Of a DNA stretch of 17,312 bases, positions 1 to 10,064 are shown piece after piece. The stretch is from DAOTEJ01 sp035454085. GTDB taxonomy: Bacteria > Pseudomonadota > Gammaproteobacteria > Burkholderiales > Burkholderiaceae_F. Both the position numbers and the translations under genes were made by a program. The stretch covers positions 1-17,312 of the forward strand of contig DAOTEJ010000057.1 of the NCBI GenBank assembly GCA_035454085.1. The letters are read 5' to 3'. Below the pieces are notes generated by a model. That model ran no database searches. It was not told the origin of the DNA and worked only from the letters and a program-made list of their open reading frames with translations. Positions within the stretch are counted from its first letter, which is position 1. Every line of letters starts with the position of its first letter.

Positions 1-4
1 CCGA

Positions 5-20
5 CCCGCCCATAGGCGGG
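5..20. repeat. Small GC-rich inverted repeat upstream of pilU
   Basis: CCCGCC and GGCGGG form a perfect 6-bp stem around a 4-base loop. No T-run follows on the + strand, and no A-run precedes it, so it is not a clear intrinsic terminator. It may be a weak hairpin in the pilU leader or the remains of a signal after the gene lying to the left of the window. No promoter motif is convincing in the 81 bases before pilU. Confidence 0.3.
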
Positions 21-81
21 ATGCGGAGCCGCGACAGGCTCGCTTAAGCTAGCTCGCACACCAGCCGGAGCCGCCCCGTCC

Positions 82-1221
82 ATGTCGCTCGAGCGCCTGT
101 TCACCCTGATGTCCGAGAAGAACGCCTCGGACCTGTTCCTGGCCGTGGGTTCGCCCATCACGATCAAGATCAACGGCGTGGCCGTGCCCATCAGTCAGGA
201 GCGCCTGGCGCAGCAGGGCGTGATCGCGCTGCTGGCCGAGCGCCTGAGCGACGCCCAGTTCCGCGAGCTCGAGTCGACCCGCGAGCTCAACGTCGCCCTG
301 CCCGTGACCGGGGTGGGCAGCTTCCGCCTCTCGGCCTTCATGCAGCGCGGCTCGATCTCGGCGGTGATCCGCTTCATCCCGCACGAGATCCCCAAGCTGG
401 ATTCCCTGTCCCTGCCCGAGGTGCTCAAGGACCTGATCCTGGAGCGCCGCGGCCTGATCCTGGTGGTGGGCTCGGCCGGCAGCGGCAAGTCCACGACCAT
501 CGCCTCGATGATCGACCACCGCAACGAGCTCGCCACGGGCCACGTGCTGACCTTCGAGGATCCGATCGAGTTCCTGTTCCGCAACAAGAAGGCGATCATC
601 AACCAGCGCGAGATCGGCACCGACGCGCAGACCCTGCACGCCGCCCTGCGTAACGCGATGCGCCAGGCGCCCGACGTGATCTTCATCGGCGAGATCCGCG
701 ACCGCGAGACCATGACGGCGGCGATCTCGTACGCGATGTCGGGCCACCTGGTGGTGGCCACCCTGCACGCCACCAACGCCGCACACACCCTCAACCGGGT
801 GATCAGCTTCTACCCGCCCGAGACCCGTCAGGCGCTGTTCCAGGACCTGTCGGTGGCGCTCAAGGCGATCCTCTCGCAGCGCCTGGTCCGCGCCCGCAAG
901 GGCGGCCGCGTGCCGGCGGTCGAGGTGCTGATCAACAACCGCCACATCGCCGACCTGATCGAGCGCGGCGACGTGCAGGCCATCAAGGAAGCCCTCGAGC
1001 AGAGCCTCGCGCCCGAGAGCAGCTCCTACGAACAGAGCCTCTACGCCCTGCTGCAATCCGGCTTGGTCACGCGCGACGACGCACTCGCCGCGGCCGACTC
1101 GCAGAACAACCTGCTGTGGTTCATCAACAACTCCGGCAAGCCTCAGAAGCAGCGCGACAACGCGGCGGCCCCGACCGCACCCGATGCGGCCTCGTTCGCT
1201 GAGTTCACGCTGAACATCTGA
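82..1221 (+). CDS. pilU: Type IV pilus retraction ATPase PilU (PilT/PilU family)
   Basis: A hexameric cytoplasmic ATPase of the PilT/PilU branch of secretion ATPases, which works with PilT to retract type IV pili in twitching motility and DNA uptake. The 379-residue protein has the usual order: an N-terminal PAS-like domain (about 1-100), then Walker A GSAGSGKST at 130-138, the Asp box TFEDPIEF at about 157-164, Walker B with DVIFIGEIRD at 198-207, and the His box from H222 to H229. The C-terminal region after about 310 (LAPESSSYEQSLYALL) reads like PilU rather than PilT, and the length agrees. The start at ATG 82 gives the conserved opening MSLERLFTLM. A weak CGGAG lies 11 bases upstream. 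PilT may lie just outside the window to the left. The C-terminal tail of about 30 residues is rich in Ala and Asp and probably disordered. Confidence 0.92.
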   Translation: MSLERLFTLMSEKNASDLFLAVGSPITIKINGVAVPISQERLAQQGVIALLAERLSDAQFRELESTRELNVALPVTGVGSFRLSAFMQRGSISAVIRFIPHEIPKLDSLSLPEVLKDLILERRGLILVVGSAGSGKSTTIASMIDHRNELATGHVLTFEDPIEFLFRNKKAIINQREIGTDAQTLHAALRNAMRQAPDVIFIGEIRDRETMTAAISYAMSGHLVVATLHATNAAHTLNRVISFYPPETRQALFQDLSVALKAILSQRLVRARKGGRVPAVEVLINNRHIADLIERGDVQAIKEALEQSLAPESSSYEQSLYALLQSGLVTRDDALAAADSQNNLLWFINNSGKPQKQRDNAAAPTAPDAASFAEFTLNI

Positions 1222-1245
1222 GCGAAGCCGCCCGCGGCGGGCGGA

Positions 1246-1251
1246 TAGAAT
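1246..1251 (+). promoter_or_regulatory. Possible -10 element for dapE
   Basis: TAGAAT differs from the sigma-70 -10 consensus by one base and lies in the 37-base space after pilU. Transcription would begin near 1258, leaving a leader of about 37 bases before the dapE start chosen here. No good -35 hexamer stands 16-18 bases upstream. A 6-bp hairpin (CCGCCC 1228-1233 with GGGCGG 1239-1244) sits immediately in front. Weak evidence, so dapE may instead be read through from pilU. Confidence 0.35.
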
Positions 1252-1294
1252 CCCGGCGATGCGAGCGCCACCGATGGTGCCCGCGCACCGTCCG

Positions 1295-2422
1295 ATGAAC
1301 TCCACGCTCGCCCTTGCCCGCGCACTGATCGCCCGCCCCTCGGTCACCCCCGAGGACGCCGGCTGCCAGGCCCTGATCGCCGAGCGCCTCGCACCCCTGG
1401 GCTTTGTTGCCGAGACCCTGGCCCGAGGCAGCACGACCAACCTCTGGCTGCGCCGGGGCAGCGCGGCGCCGGTGCTGGCCTTCGCCGGGCACACCGACGT
1501 GGTGCCCACCGGCCCGCTCGAGGCCTGGGCATCGCCTCCCTTCGAGCCCACCGAGCGCGACGGCCGGCTCTGGGGCCGCGGCGCTTCGGACATGAAGAGC
1601 TCGATCGCCGCCTTCGTGGTGGCCGCCGAGCAATTCGTGGGCGCGCACCCGGATCACCGCGGCTCGATCGCGCTGCTCATCACCTCCGACGAGGAAGGTC
1701 CGGCCACCGACGGCACGACGCTGGTGGTCGAGGCCCTGCGCGCCCGCGGCGAGCGGCTCGACTACTGCATCGTGGGCGAGCCCACCTCGGTGGACCGGCT
1801 GGGCGACACGATCAAGAACGGCCGGCGCGGTTCGCTCTCCGGGCGGCTCACGGTGCGCGGCGTGCAGGGCCACGTGGCCTATCCGCAACTGGCGCGCAAC
1901 CCGGTGCACGAGGTGGCTCCGGCGCTGGCCGAGCTGGCCGCCGAGGTCTGGGACGCGGGCGACGAATACTTCCCGCCCACCACCTTCCAGGTCTCGAACA
2001 TCCACGCCGGCACTGGCGCGGCCAACGTGATCCCCGGCAGCTGCGTGATCGACTTCAACCTGCGCTTCGCGCCGGTCTCGAGCGCGGCGAGCCTGCGCGC
2101 GCGCATCGAGGCGATCCTCGCGCGCCACGGGCTGGACTGCACGGTCGACTGGACGCTCGGCGCCCAGCCCTTCCTGACGCCGGCCGGAGCGCTGTCGGAG
2201 GCGCTGGGCCAGGCGATCAACGAAGTCACCGGCGAGCGCGCCGCGCTCTCGACCACCGGCGGCACCTCGGACGGCCGCTTCATCGCCACCTGGTGCCCGC
2301 AGGTGGTGGAGTTCGGACCGCCCAACGCCAGCATCCACAAGATCGACGAGAACATCCTCGTCGCCGACCTCGAACCCCTCAGGGCCGTGTACCGTCGCAC
2401 CCTGGAACTGCTCCTGACCTGA
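1295..2422 (+). CDS. dapE: Succinyl-diaminopimelate desuccinylase DapE
   Basis: A cytoplasmic di-zinc M20 hydrolase that splits N-succinyl-LL-2,6-diaminopimelate into succinate and LL-diaminopimelate in the succinylase branch of lysine and peptidoglycan synthesis. With the start at 1295 the protein has 375 residues. Its metal and catalytic residues fall one position before those of the well-studied Haemophilus enzyme: H66 and D68 in GHTDVVPTG, D99 in GASDMKSS, E133/E134 in SDEEGPATDG, E162 in GEPTS, and H348 in ASIHKIDE. That agreement is why I prefer ATG 1295 to the longer frame opening at ATG 1259, whose extra 12 residues (MRAPPMVPAHRP) look non-coding. No clear Shine-Dalgarno precedes any of the candidate starts. 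Two bases separate its stop from the prmB start, which suggests translational coupling. Confidence 0.95.
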   Translation: MNSTLALARALIARPSVTPEDAGCQALIAERLAPLGFVAETLARGSTTNLWLRRGSAAPVLAFAGHTDVVPTGPLEAWASPPFEPTERDGRLWGRGASDMKSSIAAFVVAAEQFVGAHPDHRGSIALLITSDEEGPATDGTTLVVEALRARGERLDYCIVGEPTSVDRLGDTIKNGRRGSLSGRLTVRGVQGHVAYPQLARNPVHEVAPALAELAAEVWDAGDEYFPPTTFQVSNIHAGTGAANVIPGSCVIDFNLRFAPVSSAASLRARIEAILARHGLDCTVDWTLGAQPFLTPAGALSEALGQAINEVTGERAALSTTGGTSDGRFIATWCPQVVEFGPPNASIHKIDENILVADLEPLRAVYRRTLELLLT

Positions 2423-2424
2423 TC

Positions 2425-3318
2425 ATGTCGATCGACGCCCAAGCCAATCTGCGCACGCTGCGCGACGTCCTGCGCTACGCCACCACCCGCTTCAACGAGG
2501 CGCGCCTGTCTTTCGGCCACGGCCAGGCCGACGCCTTCGACGAGGCGGCCTTCATCATCATGCGCACCTTGCAATTGCCGCTCGAGCGCCTGGACACCTT
2601 CCTCGACGCCTACCTCACGCACGCCGAGATCAACACCCTGCTGCAGATGATCGACCGCCGGGTGAAGCAGCGCATTCCCGCGGCCTACCTGCTGCGCGAG
2701 TCGTGGCTGCAGGGCTATCGCTTCTACGTCGACGAGCGCGTGATCATCCCGCGCTCCTTCATCGGCGAGCTGCTGAAGGAGGGCCTCGAACCCTGGGTCA
2801 AGGATCCGTCCGCGGTCACTCACGTGCTGGACCTGTGCACCGGCTCGGGCTGCCTGGCGATCATGGCGGCCGACCTCTTCCCCAACGCCCAGGTCGACGC
2901 GGTCGACATCAGCAAGGAAGCCCTGGCCGTGGCGCGCATCAACGTGGACGAGTACGGCTTCGGCGACCGCGTCGCGCTGATCGAGTCCGATCTGTTCGGC
3001 GCCCTGCCCGCCAAGCGCTACGACCTGATCATCTCGAACCCGCCCTACGTGACCGCCCCCTCGATGGCACGCCTGCCGCGCGAATATCAGCACGAGCCGC
3101 GCATGGCGCTGGACGGGGGCGAGGACGGCCTGGACCTGGTGCGCCGCCTGATGCGCCAGGCGCGCGGCTACCTCAAGCGCAGCGGCCTGCTGGTGGTCGA
3201 GGTGGGCGACGGCCGCCCGCAGACCGAGGCCGCGTTCCGCGACATCCCGCTGACCTGGCTGACCACGAGCGCGGGGGACGACATGGTCTTCCTCGCGCGC
3301 CAGGAAGAGCTGCCCTGA
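2425..3318 (+). CDS. prmB: Ribosomal protein L3 N5-glutamine methyltransferase PrmB
   Basis: An S-adenosylmethionine-dependent enzyme that methylates a glutamine side chain of 50S ribosomal protein L3 during ribosome assembly. The 297-residue protein has the PrmB-type N-terminal helical domain (FNEARLSFGHG at about 23-33, which separates it from the release-factor enzyme PrmC), SAM motif I DLCTGSGCLAI at 136-146, an acidic residue D161 in VDIS for ribose binding, and the glutamine-methyltransferase motif NPPY at 205-208. I chose ATG 2425 because it opens the recognisable protein. The same frame is open upstream to 2293 but there it runs inside dapE. The gene begins 2 bases after the dapE stop. 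A ribosome-associated ABC-F gene follows 49 bases downstream. Confidence 0.94.
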   Translation: MSIDAQANLRTLRDVLRYATTRFNEARLSFGHGQADAFDEAAFIIMRTLQLPLERLDTFLDAYLTHAEINTLLQMIDRRVKQRIPAAYLLRESWLQGYRFYVDERVIIPRSFIGELLKEGLEPWVKDPSAVTHVLDLCTGSGCLAIMAADLFPNAQVDAVDISKEALAVARINVDEYGFGDRVALIESDLFGALPAKRYDLIISNPPYVTAPSMARLPREYQHEPRMALDGGEDGLDLVRRLMRQARGYLKRSGLLVVEVGDGRPQTEAAFRDIPLTWLTTSAGDDMVFLARQEELP

Positions 3319-3367
3319 GTCGCACCGCGCCGCGCACGCGCGTGGCGCGCCCTGCCCCGCCGCACCC

Positions 3368-5257
<1,890 letters not shown>

Positions 5258-5291
5258 CGCGGGCGCGAGCCGCGCCCCGGGGAGCACCGCC

Positions 5292-6494
5292 ATGCACGAA
5301 GCCACGCCGATCAGCGAACCCGGCCCGCTCGCCGGACTGCGCATCCTGGACCTGAGCCGCCTGCTGCCCGGCCCGGCGGCGAGCATGCATCTGGCCGACT
5401 ACGGCGCCGAGGTGATCAAGGTCGAGGACACGGGCGCGGGCGACTACCTGCGCGAGTTCGCGCCGCAGGTGCGCAACGCCGCGGGCGATCTCATCAACCC
5501 GGCCTTCGAGGCGATCAACCGCGGCAAGCGCTCGATCTGCCTGGACCTCAAGTCCGAGGCCGGGCGCGCGGCCTTGCTCGCCCTGGTGGCGCAGGCCGAC
5601 GCGGTGCTCGAGAGCTTCCGGCCCGGCGTGATGGAGCGCCTGGGCCTGGGCTGGGAGGTTCTGCACGAGCTCAATGCCCGGCTGGTGCTGGTCTCGGTCA
5701 GCGGCTACGGCAGCGCCGGGCCGCTGGCGCCAGCCGCGGGGCACGACATCAATTACGCGGCCCTGACCGGCGTCCTCGACCAGAACCGAGCGCAGGGCGT
5801 GCCCGCGATTCCCAACCTGCAGCTCGGCGACGTGCTCGGCGGCTCGCTCGCGGCGCTGTCGGCGCTGCTGATCGCGCTGCTGGGCGCGCAGCGCACGGGC
5901 CAGGGCCGCAGGGTCGAGGTGGCGATGAGCGACGGGCTGCTGATGCATCACTTCTTCCCCCACTGCGAGGTCGACGCCGGCCTGACCCCGCGCGGCGGCG
6001 CCACTCTGCTCACGGGTGGATCAGCGTGCTACGCGGTCTACGCCTGCGCGGACGGGCAGTGGCTCGCCGTAGGCGCGCTGGAGATCAAGTTCTGGCAGGC
6101 GTTTTGTGAGGCGCTGGATGCGCCGGAACTGGTGCAGCGGCACTGGTCGCGCGGCGAGCTGCCCGGCTCGGAGGCGGCCCTGGCCACGCGCGAGGCGGTG
6201 GCGCAGCGGCTCGCTCGCCACCCGCGTGAGCATTGGCTGGAAGTGTTTGGCGCGGTCGACGCGTGCGTGACGCCCGTGCTGACGCCGGCCGAAGCCCTGC
6301 AGCATCCGCAGTTCGTCGCGCGGGGCCGAGTGCAGCGACTGGGCGAGGTCACTCACGTGGGACCGCTCGCGATGATGAGCGGCCATACGTTCGCGCCGCG
6401 GCCCGCACCACGCGCCGGCGAACACACCCGCGAGGTGCTGGAGGCGGCCGGCTGCGCGCCGGCCCTGGTGGACGCGATCACTGCGCGCGGCTAG
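5292..6494 (+). CDS. CaiB/BaiF-type CoA transferase or alpha-methylacyl-CoA racemase
   Basis: A 400-residue member of the CaiB/BaiF (family III CoA transferase) fold. The opening GLRILDLSRLLPGPAASMHLADYGAEVIKVE (about 15-45) is the family's N-terminal CoA-binding part. GHDINY places a histidine at 151, and NLQLGD an aspartate at 180. This pair occupies the positions of the His/Asp acid-base residues of alpha-methylacyl-CoA racemase (126/156 in the mycobacterial enzyme). Racemisation of 2-methylacyl-CoA esters is therefore at least as likely as CoA transfer. The start at ATG 5292 is supported by GGGGAG about 7 bases upstream, and the frame's longer upstream extension overlaps yheS. It lies 34 bases after yheS and converges on the FimV-like gene with only 13 bases between stops. 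A role in branched-chain or fatty-acid use would match the acyl-CoA dehydrogenase further along, but this is inference. Confidence 0.83.
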   Translation: MHEATPISEPGPLAGLRILDLSRLLPGPAASMHLADYGAEVIKVEDTGAGDYLREFAPQVRNAAGDLINPAFEAINRGKRSICLDLKSEAGRAALLALVAQADAVLESFRPGVMERLGLGWEVLHELNARLVLVSVSGYGSAGPLAPAAGHDINYAALTGVLDQNRAQGVPAIPNLQLGDVLGGSLAALSALLIALLGAQRTGQGRRVEVAMSDGLLMHHFFPHCEVDAGLTPRGGATLLTGGSACYAVYACADGQWLAVGALEIKFWQAFCEALDAPELVQRHWSRGELPGSEAALATREAVAQRLARHPREHWLEVFGAVDACVTPVLTPAEALQHPQFVARGRVQRLGEVTHVGPLAMMSGHTFAPRPAPRAGEHTREVLEAAGCAPALVDAITARG

Positions 6495-6507
6495 CGCGCA
6501 GGGTCGG

Positions 6508-8496
6508 CTAGCGCTTCTTGCGCTCGGGCGCGTCGGGCGCCTCGAACTTCAGCTCGAAGTCCAGGGGTACGAGCGGCGCCGGCGGCGCGGCGGGCTGGTC
6601 TGCCGCGTCGCGCGGCGGCTGGAACAGCGTCTGGTCCCAGTCGCCCAGAATCTGCGTGGGCAGAACTTGCGTGCCAACGTCGAGGTCCACGGCAATCTGC
6701 GTCTTTTGCCCGGCGAGCAGTTCGGTCATCGCGTCGAGGTCGACGTCGACCCGATGCGGCATGGCGGCTGGCCGCGCCGCGGCGTCCGACTCACTACTGG
6801 TCGCCGCTTCCAGGGGCAGGGGCGCGGCCGGAATCGGCGGCGTGGGCAGTGGCTGCATCTGGGACCTGGCCGCCTCGCTGGGCGCGGCCGTGCCGCCCCC
6901 CGCCGACGAGAGGAAGGGCGTGTACAGGTCCTGGATCAACTGCCCCGTGTTCGCGAACTCGGTGACTTCGATGTCCTGACCTTCCGGAGCTGAATGCGTG
7001 TCGAGCGCGGTGTTCATGGCGTTGCGCGCGGCCGCGGCCGTGGCGGGTTCGGCGATCGAGGCGGCTGCCCACGCGGCGGCCACGGCGGCGGCGGACTTCT
7101 CGTCCACCGGGGCGGGGCGCGGCGCGGGCGCCACGGCTGGAGCCAGCGCCGTCGGGCGGCCAACCGGCTCCTCTACGTGGCGCACACCCAGGCGCGTGGC
7201 CGGGCCCACCGGAGCCTCGTCTTCTTCCCAGCCGCCTGCGGCGGGCTTGCGGCTGCGCCACGCGAGCAGCAGACCAAAGCCCAGCGCCAGGGTCGCCACG
7301 CCGGCGAACAGCCAGGCATAGGACGGGGTCGAGGACGCGCTCTGCTGGGCGAAGACTTGAGCTTTCTGCAGTTCCTGGTTGCGCGCCTGGGCAGCAGCCA
7401 GTTCGAGCCGCAGGGACTGCATCTCTTTCGTGAGGGTGTCGAGCTGGGCGAGGATCTGTTGCTCGCGCTCTGCGGGCAGACCGGCGGCTGGCGTGGCCGG
7501 CGCGTCCGACGCTGCAGCGGCGGGCGCCGTGGGGGCGACGGCAGGCTCGGGCGCGGCCAGCACCAGCCGGTCGCCGGCCGCCGGCTTGGCCGCACGCTCG
7601 GGCACGGGTGGCGGAGGAGCCGCTGGCGTCGCTGCGGGCGCAGCCGCCTGGGGGCGAGGCGTGGTCGTGGCGCTGCCCGCCAGCGGCGCAGCACGACGCC
7701 GTGGCTGGGGCGCTGCCTCCCCGGTGGGCGCAGCGGACTCGCGCGCCAGGGCGGGGGTGGCCAGCAGGAGAGCGTAGTCGCGCACCACCGGCATGCCGCA
7801 GCCGGCCTGCACGCTCACGCCCAGCCGAGCTTCCTCGACCGGTGTGTCGCTCGAAATCAGCAAAGTCGCGCCGTCGCGGTTCTGGCGCACCAGGGCACGG
7901 GCGCCGAGGCCGCCGGGATTGGTGCTCACCGCCACGCAGGAAGCGTCGAGCGCCGCAACGTCGCGCCCGCTGACCGGCACGCGCATGCGCAGCGCCTCGC
8001 CGCGGCGGCTGGCAATCACGGGCTCGCCCAGCACCAGGGGCAAGTCGGCCGGCACGCTGGCCAGGGCGCGCTGCGATCCTTCCGGCGCCAGAGGCGGATC
8101 GAGCAGCAGCACGAAGTCGCGCCGCACGCGCTGCGCGCAGCCGATCTCGAGAATGATCTTCACCGCCGGTTCGAACACGGGCTGCGCGGTGCGCAAGCGG
8201 GCCGACCACTCATTGCCCTGCGGGGTGACGTCGAGCCGCGTCGGGCCGACGCCGGGGATGCCGTCGCCCCCGCTGGAGATCACCCGCACGCAATCGGGCT
8301 GGAAGGCCGGATCGCCTTCGGCCGAAAATGGCACGACCAGATCGAGCGGCTGGCCCAGCTGCGAGCGCACCTCGGCTGAACCGACGCGCAACGCATGCGC
8401 GCTTGGCGCGAGACAGGCCAGGGCGACCGCGAGGCTCAGCGCAGTCAGGGACGGAGTTGGCAATGACGGGCGGGTGCAGGTCGGCATCGACTTCAT
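6508..8496 (-). CDS. FimV/HubP-like membrane protein with duplicated N-terminal domain
   Basis: A 662-residue protein resembling the FimV/HubP family, polar hub proteins tied to type IV pili and twitching. It opens with a signal peptide (MKSMPTCTRP, a hydrophobic stretch at 16-30, likely cleavage after AHA at about 35). The FimV N-terminal domain begins LRVGSAEVRSQLGQPL at 36. A second, similar block follows at about 155-248. A Pro/Ala-rich linker (255-340), a short coiled coil (341-382), one membrane segment (about 393-413) and an acidic Ala/Pro-rich cytoplasmic tail complete it. I see no LysM motif and no TPR repeats, and it is much shorter than Pseudomonas FimV (about 900 residues). The frame is open to a TTG at 8514, but ATG 8496 gives a cleaner signal peptide. 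No strong Shine-Dalgarno is visible. The link to pili is by family, and pilU lies about 5 kb away. Confidence 0.72.
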   Translation of the reverse strand: MKSMPTCTRPSLPTPSLTALSLAVALACLAPSAHALRVGSAEVRSQLGQPLDLVVPFSAEGDPAFQPDCVRVISSGGDGIPGVGPTRLDVTPQGNEWSARLRTAQPVFEPAVKIILEIGCAQRVRRDFVLLLDPPLAPEGSQRALASVPADLPLVLGEPVIASRRGEALRMRVPVSGRDVAALDASCVAVSTNPGGLGARALVRQNRDGATLLISSDTPVEEARLGVSVQAGCGMPVVRDYALLLATPALARESAAPTGEAAPQPRRRAAPLAGSATTTPRPQAAAPAATPAAPPPPVPERAAKPAAGDRLVLAAPEPAVAPTAPAAAASDAPATPAAGLPAEREQQILAQLDTLTKEMQSLRLELAAAQARNQELQKAQVFAQQSASSTPSYAWLFAGVATLALGFGLLLAWRSRKPAAGGWEEDEAPVGPATRLGVRHVEEPVGRPTALAPAVAPAPRPAPVDEKSAAAVAAAWAAASIAEPATAAAARNAMNTALDTHSAPEGQDIEVTEFANTGQLIQDLYTPFLSSAGGGTAAPSEAARSQMQPLPTPPIPAAPLPLEAATSSESDAAARPAAMPHRVDVDLDAMTELLAGQKTQIAVDLDVGTQVLPTQILGDWDQTLFQPPRDAADQPAAPPAPLVPLDFELKFEAPDAPERKKR

Positions 8497-8690
8497 GACC
8501 GTTAGGTAAGACAAACGAAGGCTCGCAGCACGGGGGGCGCGGCTGCGCCAGTACGGGCCGCCGAACGCGACGGCGATGCGCTGGGCACGGGTTCGATGTC
8601 AGTGGCGAGATTCATGCGCACGCCCCGATACACTGCGAAAGAGATGTGCGCAGTGTGCATCAGGCTCCGAGGTCGAAATTCGGCAGTTAC
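8497..8690. other. Divergent intergenic region between the FimV-like gene and the histidine phosphatase gene
   Basis: The 194 bases separate two divergently read genes, so both promoters should lie here. On the + strand GATACACT near 8627-8634 is a possible -10 (TACACT), but I see no -35 at proper spacing. On the minus strand TTACCTAAC close to the FimV-like start is equally weak. GC-rich, no terminator, no obvious repeat. Confidence 0.4.
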
Positions 8691-9410
8691 ATGACTACAA
8701 CACCACGCAGACGTCTGTTGTTGATGCGCCACGGGGCCGTGGATTACTTCGACGAGCAAGGCCGCGCGCACTCCCCAGATGACGTGATGCTCACCACTCT
8801 GGGCGAGTCCCAGGCGCGCGCCGCGGGCGAGTTGCTGCGCGGACTGACGATCGACCGCGTGATCACCAGCGGGCTCGCTCGCACGCGCCAGACCGCGCAG
8901 ATCGCCACCGACGCCGCGCACCTGGCGACGCCGCACGAACACTGGCAGGAACTGCGCGAGATCCGCGGTGGACGGCTCTCTGCGCTGGCGGCGGTCGACC
9001 TCGCGCGGGCCTTCACCGCGGCCTTCAGCGGACCCGCCGCGCTGGACACGCGCTTCCTGGGCGGCGAGTCGGTGGGCGAGTTGCTCGACCGCATCCTGCC
9101 CGCGATGCAGCGCCTGCTCGACGATGTGCAATGGGACACGGCGCTGCTGGTGCTGCACGGCGGAGTCAACCGCGGGCTGCTCTCTTGGTTCCTGACCGGG
9201 CAGCGCCTCTTTCTGGGCGGCATCGAGCAGGAGGCGGGCTGCATCAACGTGATCGACGTGCCGCGCGACGCGCCGGGCGCACTGGTGCGCGCGATCAACC
9301 TGTCGCCCCTGGACTGGTTGCACGGCGCCTCGCGCCTGTCGACCATGGAGCGCCTGCTGCAGAAGTACCACCGCCTTGCTGCGGGCGAGGCCGAACGAGG
9401 ATCCGCATGA
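8691..9410 (+). CDS. Histidine phosphatase family protein (phosphoglycerate mutase-like)
   Basis: A 239-residue member of the branch-1 histidine phosphatases, which transfer phosphate to an active-site histidine and then to water. The RHG motif is at 13-15 (LLLMRHGAVDYF), the second arginine at about 64 (SGLARTRQTAQ), a Glu-containing segment at 87-90 (ELREIRGG), and the second catalytic histidine at 156 (LLVLHGGVNRG). I place the start at ATG 8691 because RHG then lies 13 residues from the N-terminus, as is usual. A GTG at 8646 in the same frame is the alternative. The substrate cannot be read from sequence. Its stop overlaps the start of the next gene by 4 bases (ATGA), a sign of coupled translation with a phosphotransferase, so a kinase and a phosphatase appear to be made together. 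Confidence 0.87.
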   Translation: MTTTPRRRLLLMRHGAVDYFDEQGRAHSPDDVMLTTLGESQARAAGELLRGLTIDRVITSGLARTRQTAQIATDAAHLATPHEHWQELREIRGGRLSALAAVDLARAFTAAFSGPAALDTRFLGGESVGELLDRILPAMQRLLDDVQWDTALLVLHGGVNRGLLSWFLTGQRLFLGGIEQEAGCINVIDVPRDAPGALVRAINLSPLDWLHGASRLSTMERLLQKYHRLAAGEAERGSA

Positions 9411-9921
9411 GCCGCTTGCGAGAGGTTTCGGAACGCCAGCGCTTCGACACACAGCGCCTGGCCGAGCATCTGCAAGCACACCTGCCAGGATTCGCCGGAC
9501 CGCTCGAGGTGCGCCAGTTCGAGGGCGGGCAGTCCAATCCCACCTTCCTGCTCGGCACGCCCGCGGGCGAGTTCGTGATGCGCGCCAAGCCCGGACCGGT
9601 GGCGAAGCTCTTGCCCTCGGCCCACGCCATCGAGCGCGAGTTCCGGGTGATGCGCGCGCTCGAGGCGCAGGGCTTCCCGGTGCCGCGCACGCTGCTGCTG
9701 TGCGAGGACGAGGGAGTGATCGGCCGCGCCTTCTATGTGATGGAGCGGGTCGAGGGCCGCATCTTCTGGGACCCGGCGCTGCCCGGCATGACGCCCGACG
9801 AGCGCGCCGCGATCTTCGACGCGATGAACGCCACGCTGGCCGCCCTGCACCTCATCGACGTGGAGCGCGCCGGCCTGGCCGACTACGGGCGCGCGGGCAA
9901 CTACTTCGAGCGCCAGATCGG
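9407..9921 (+). CDS. Phosphotransferase, ACAD10/11 N-terminal-like (APH fold), 5' part only
   Basis: The first 171 residues of an aminoglycoside-phosphotransferase-fold kinase, cut by the assembly gap. The nucleotide loop is FEGGQSNPTFLL at about 39-49, the ATP-binding lysine is probably K61 in VMRAKPG, the helix-C acidic pair lies in HAIEREFRVM (73-82), and the hinge region is FYVMERVEGRIFW (about 109-121). These are typical of the kinase half of ACAD10/ACAD11 and of LvaA from P. putida, which phosphorylates 4-hydroxyacyl-CoA. The catalytic HxD and metal-binding DxD motifs are not seen because they would fall in the missing part. Family members usually have about 340-360 residues, so about half the gene is absent. 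The start ATG 9407 overlaps the histidine phosphatase stop. The frame running across the gap into the next gene is an artefact of the N run. Confidence 0.85.
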
Positions 9922-10021
9922 NNNNNNNNNNNNNNNNNNNNNNNNNNNNNNNNNNNNNNNNNNNNNNNNNNNNNNNNNNNNNNNNNNNNNNNNNNNNNNN
10001 NNNNNNNNNNNNNNNNNNNNN
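9922..10021. other. Assembly gap (100 N)
   Basis: Exactly 100 undetermined bases, a length commonly used as a placeholder when contigs are scaffolded and the true distance is unknown. About 170-190 codons of the phosphotransferase are missing, which cannot fit in 100 bases plus the 48 bases left before the next start codon. The real distance must be larger, the gene must be broken, or the join is wrong. Confidence 0.99.
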
Positions 10022-10058
10022 GTCTGGCAGCAGGGAGACGCGCCCTGTTCCTATCCTG

Positions 10059-10064
10059 AGGAGG
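10059..10064 (+). promoter_or_regulatory. Perfect Shine-Dalgarno for the PEP-CTERM gene
   Basis: AGGAGG stands 5 bases before ATG 10070 and fixes the start of the secreted protein. It is far stronger than the ribosome binding sites of most genes in this window and suggests abundant expression. It also shows that the gene is a separate translation unit and not a continuation of the phosphotransferase. Confidence 0.85.

Noticed and set aside
44..60. AAGCTAGCT occurring both before pilU and again before the TPR gene near 11116
   Set aside because: A nine-base match at two sites with different flanks and no further copies noticed; most likely chance.
6994..8379. A 461-codon + frame opposite the FimV-like gene
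   Set aside because: Antisense shadow with Gly/Arg-rich low complexity. The minus-strand protein has a signal peptide, coiled coil and membrane segment.
8644..8662. Imperfect dyad GATGTGCGCAGTGTGCATC before the histidine phosphatase, considered as an operator
   Set aside because: The arms do not pair cleanly (two central mismatches), and there is no regulator gene nearby.
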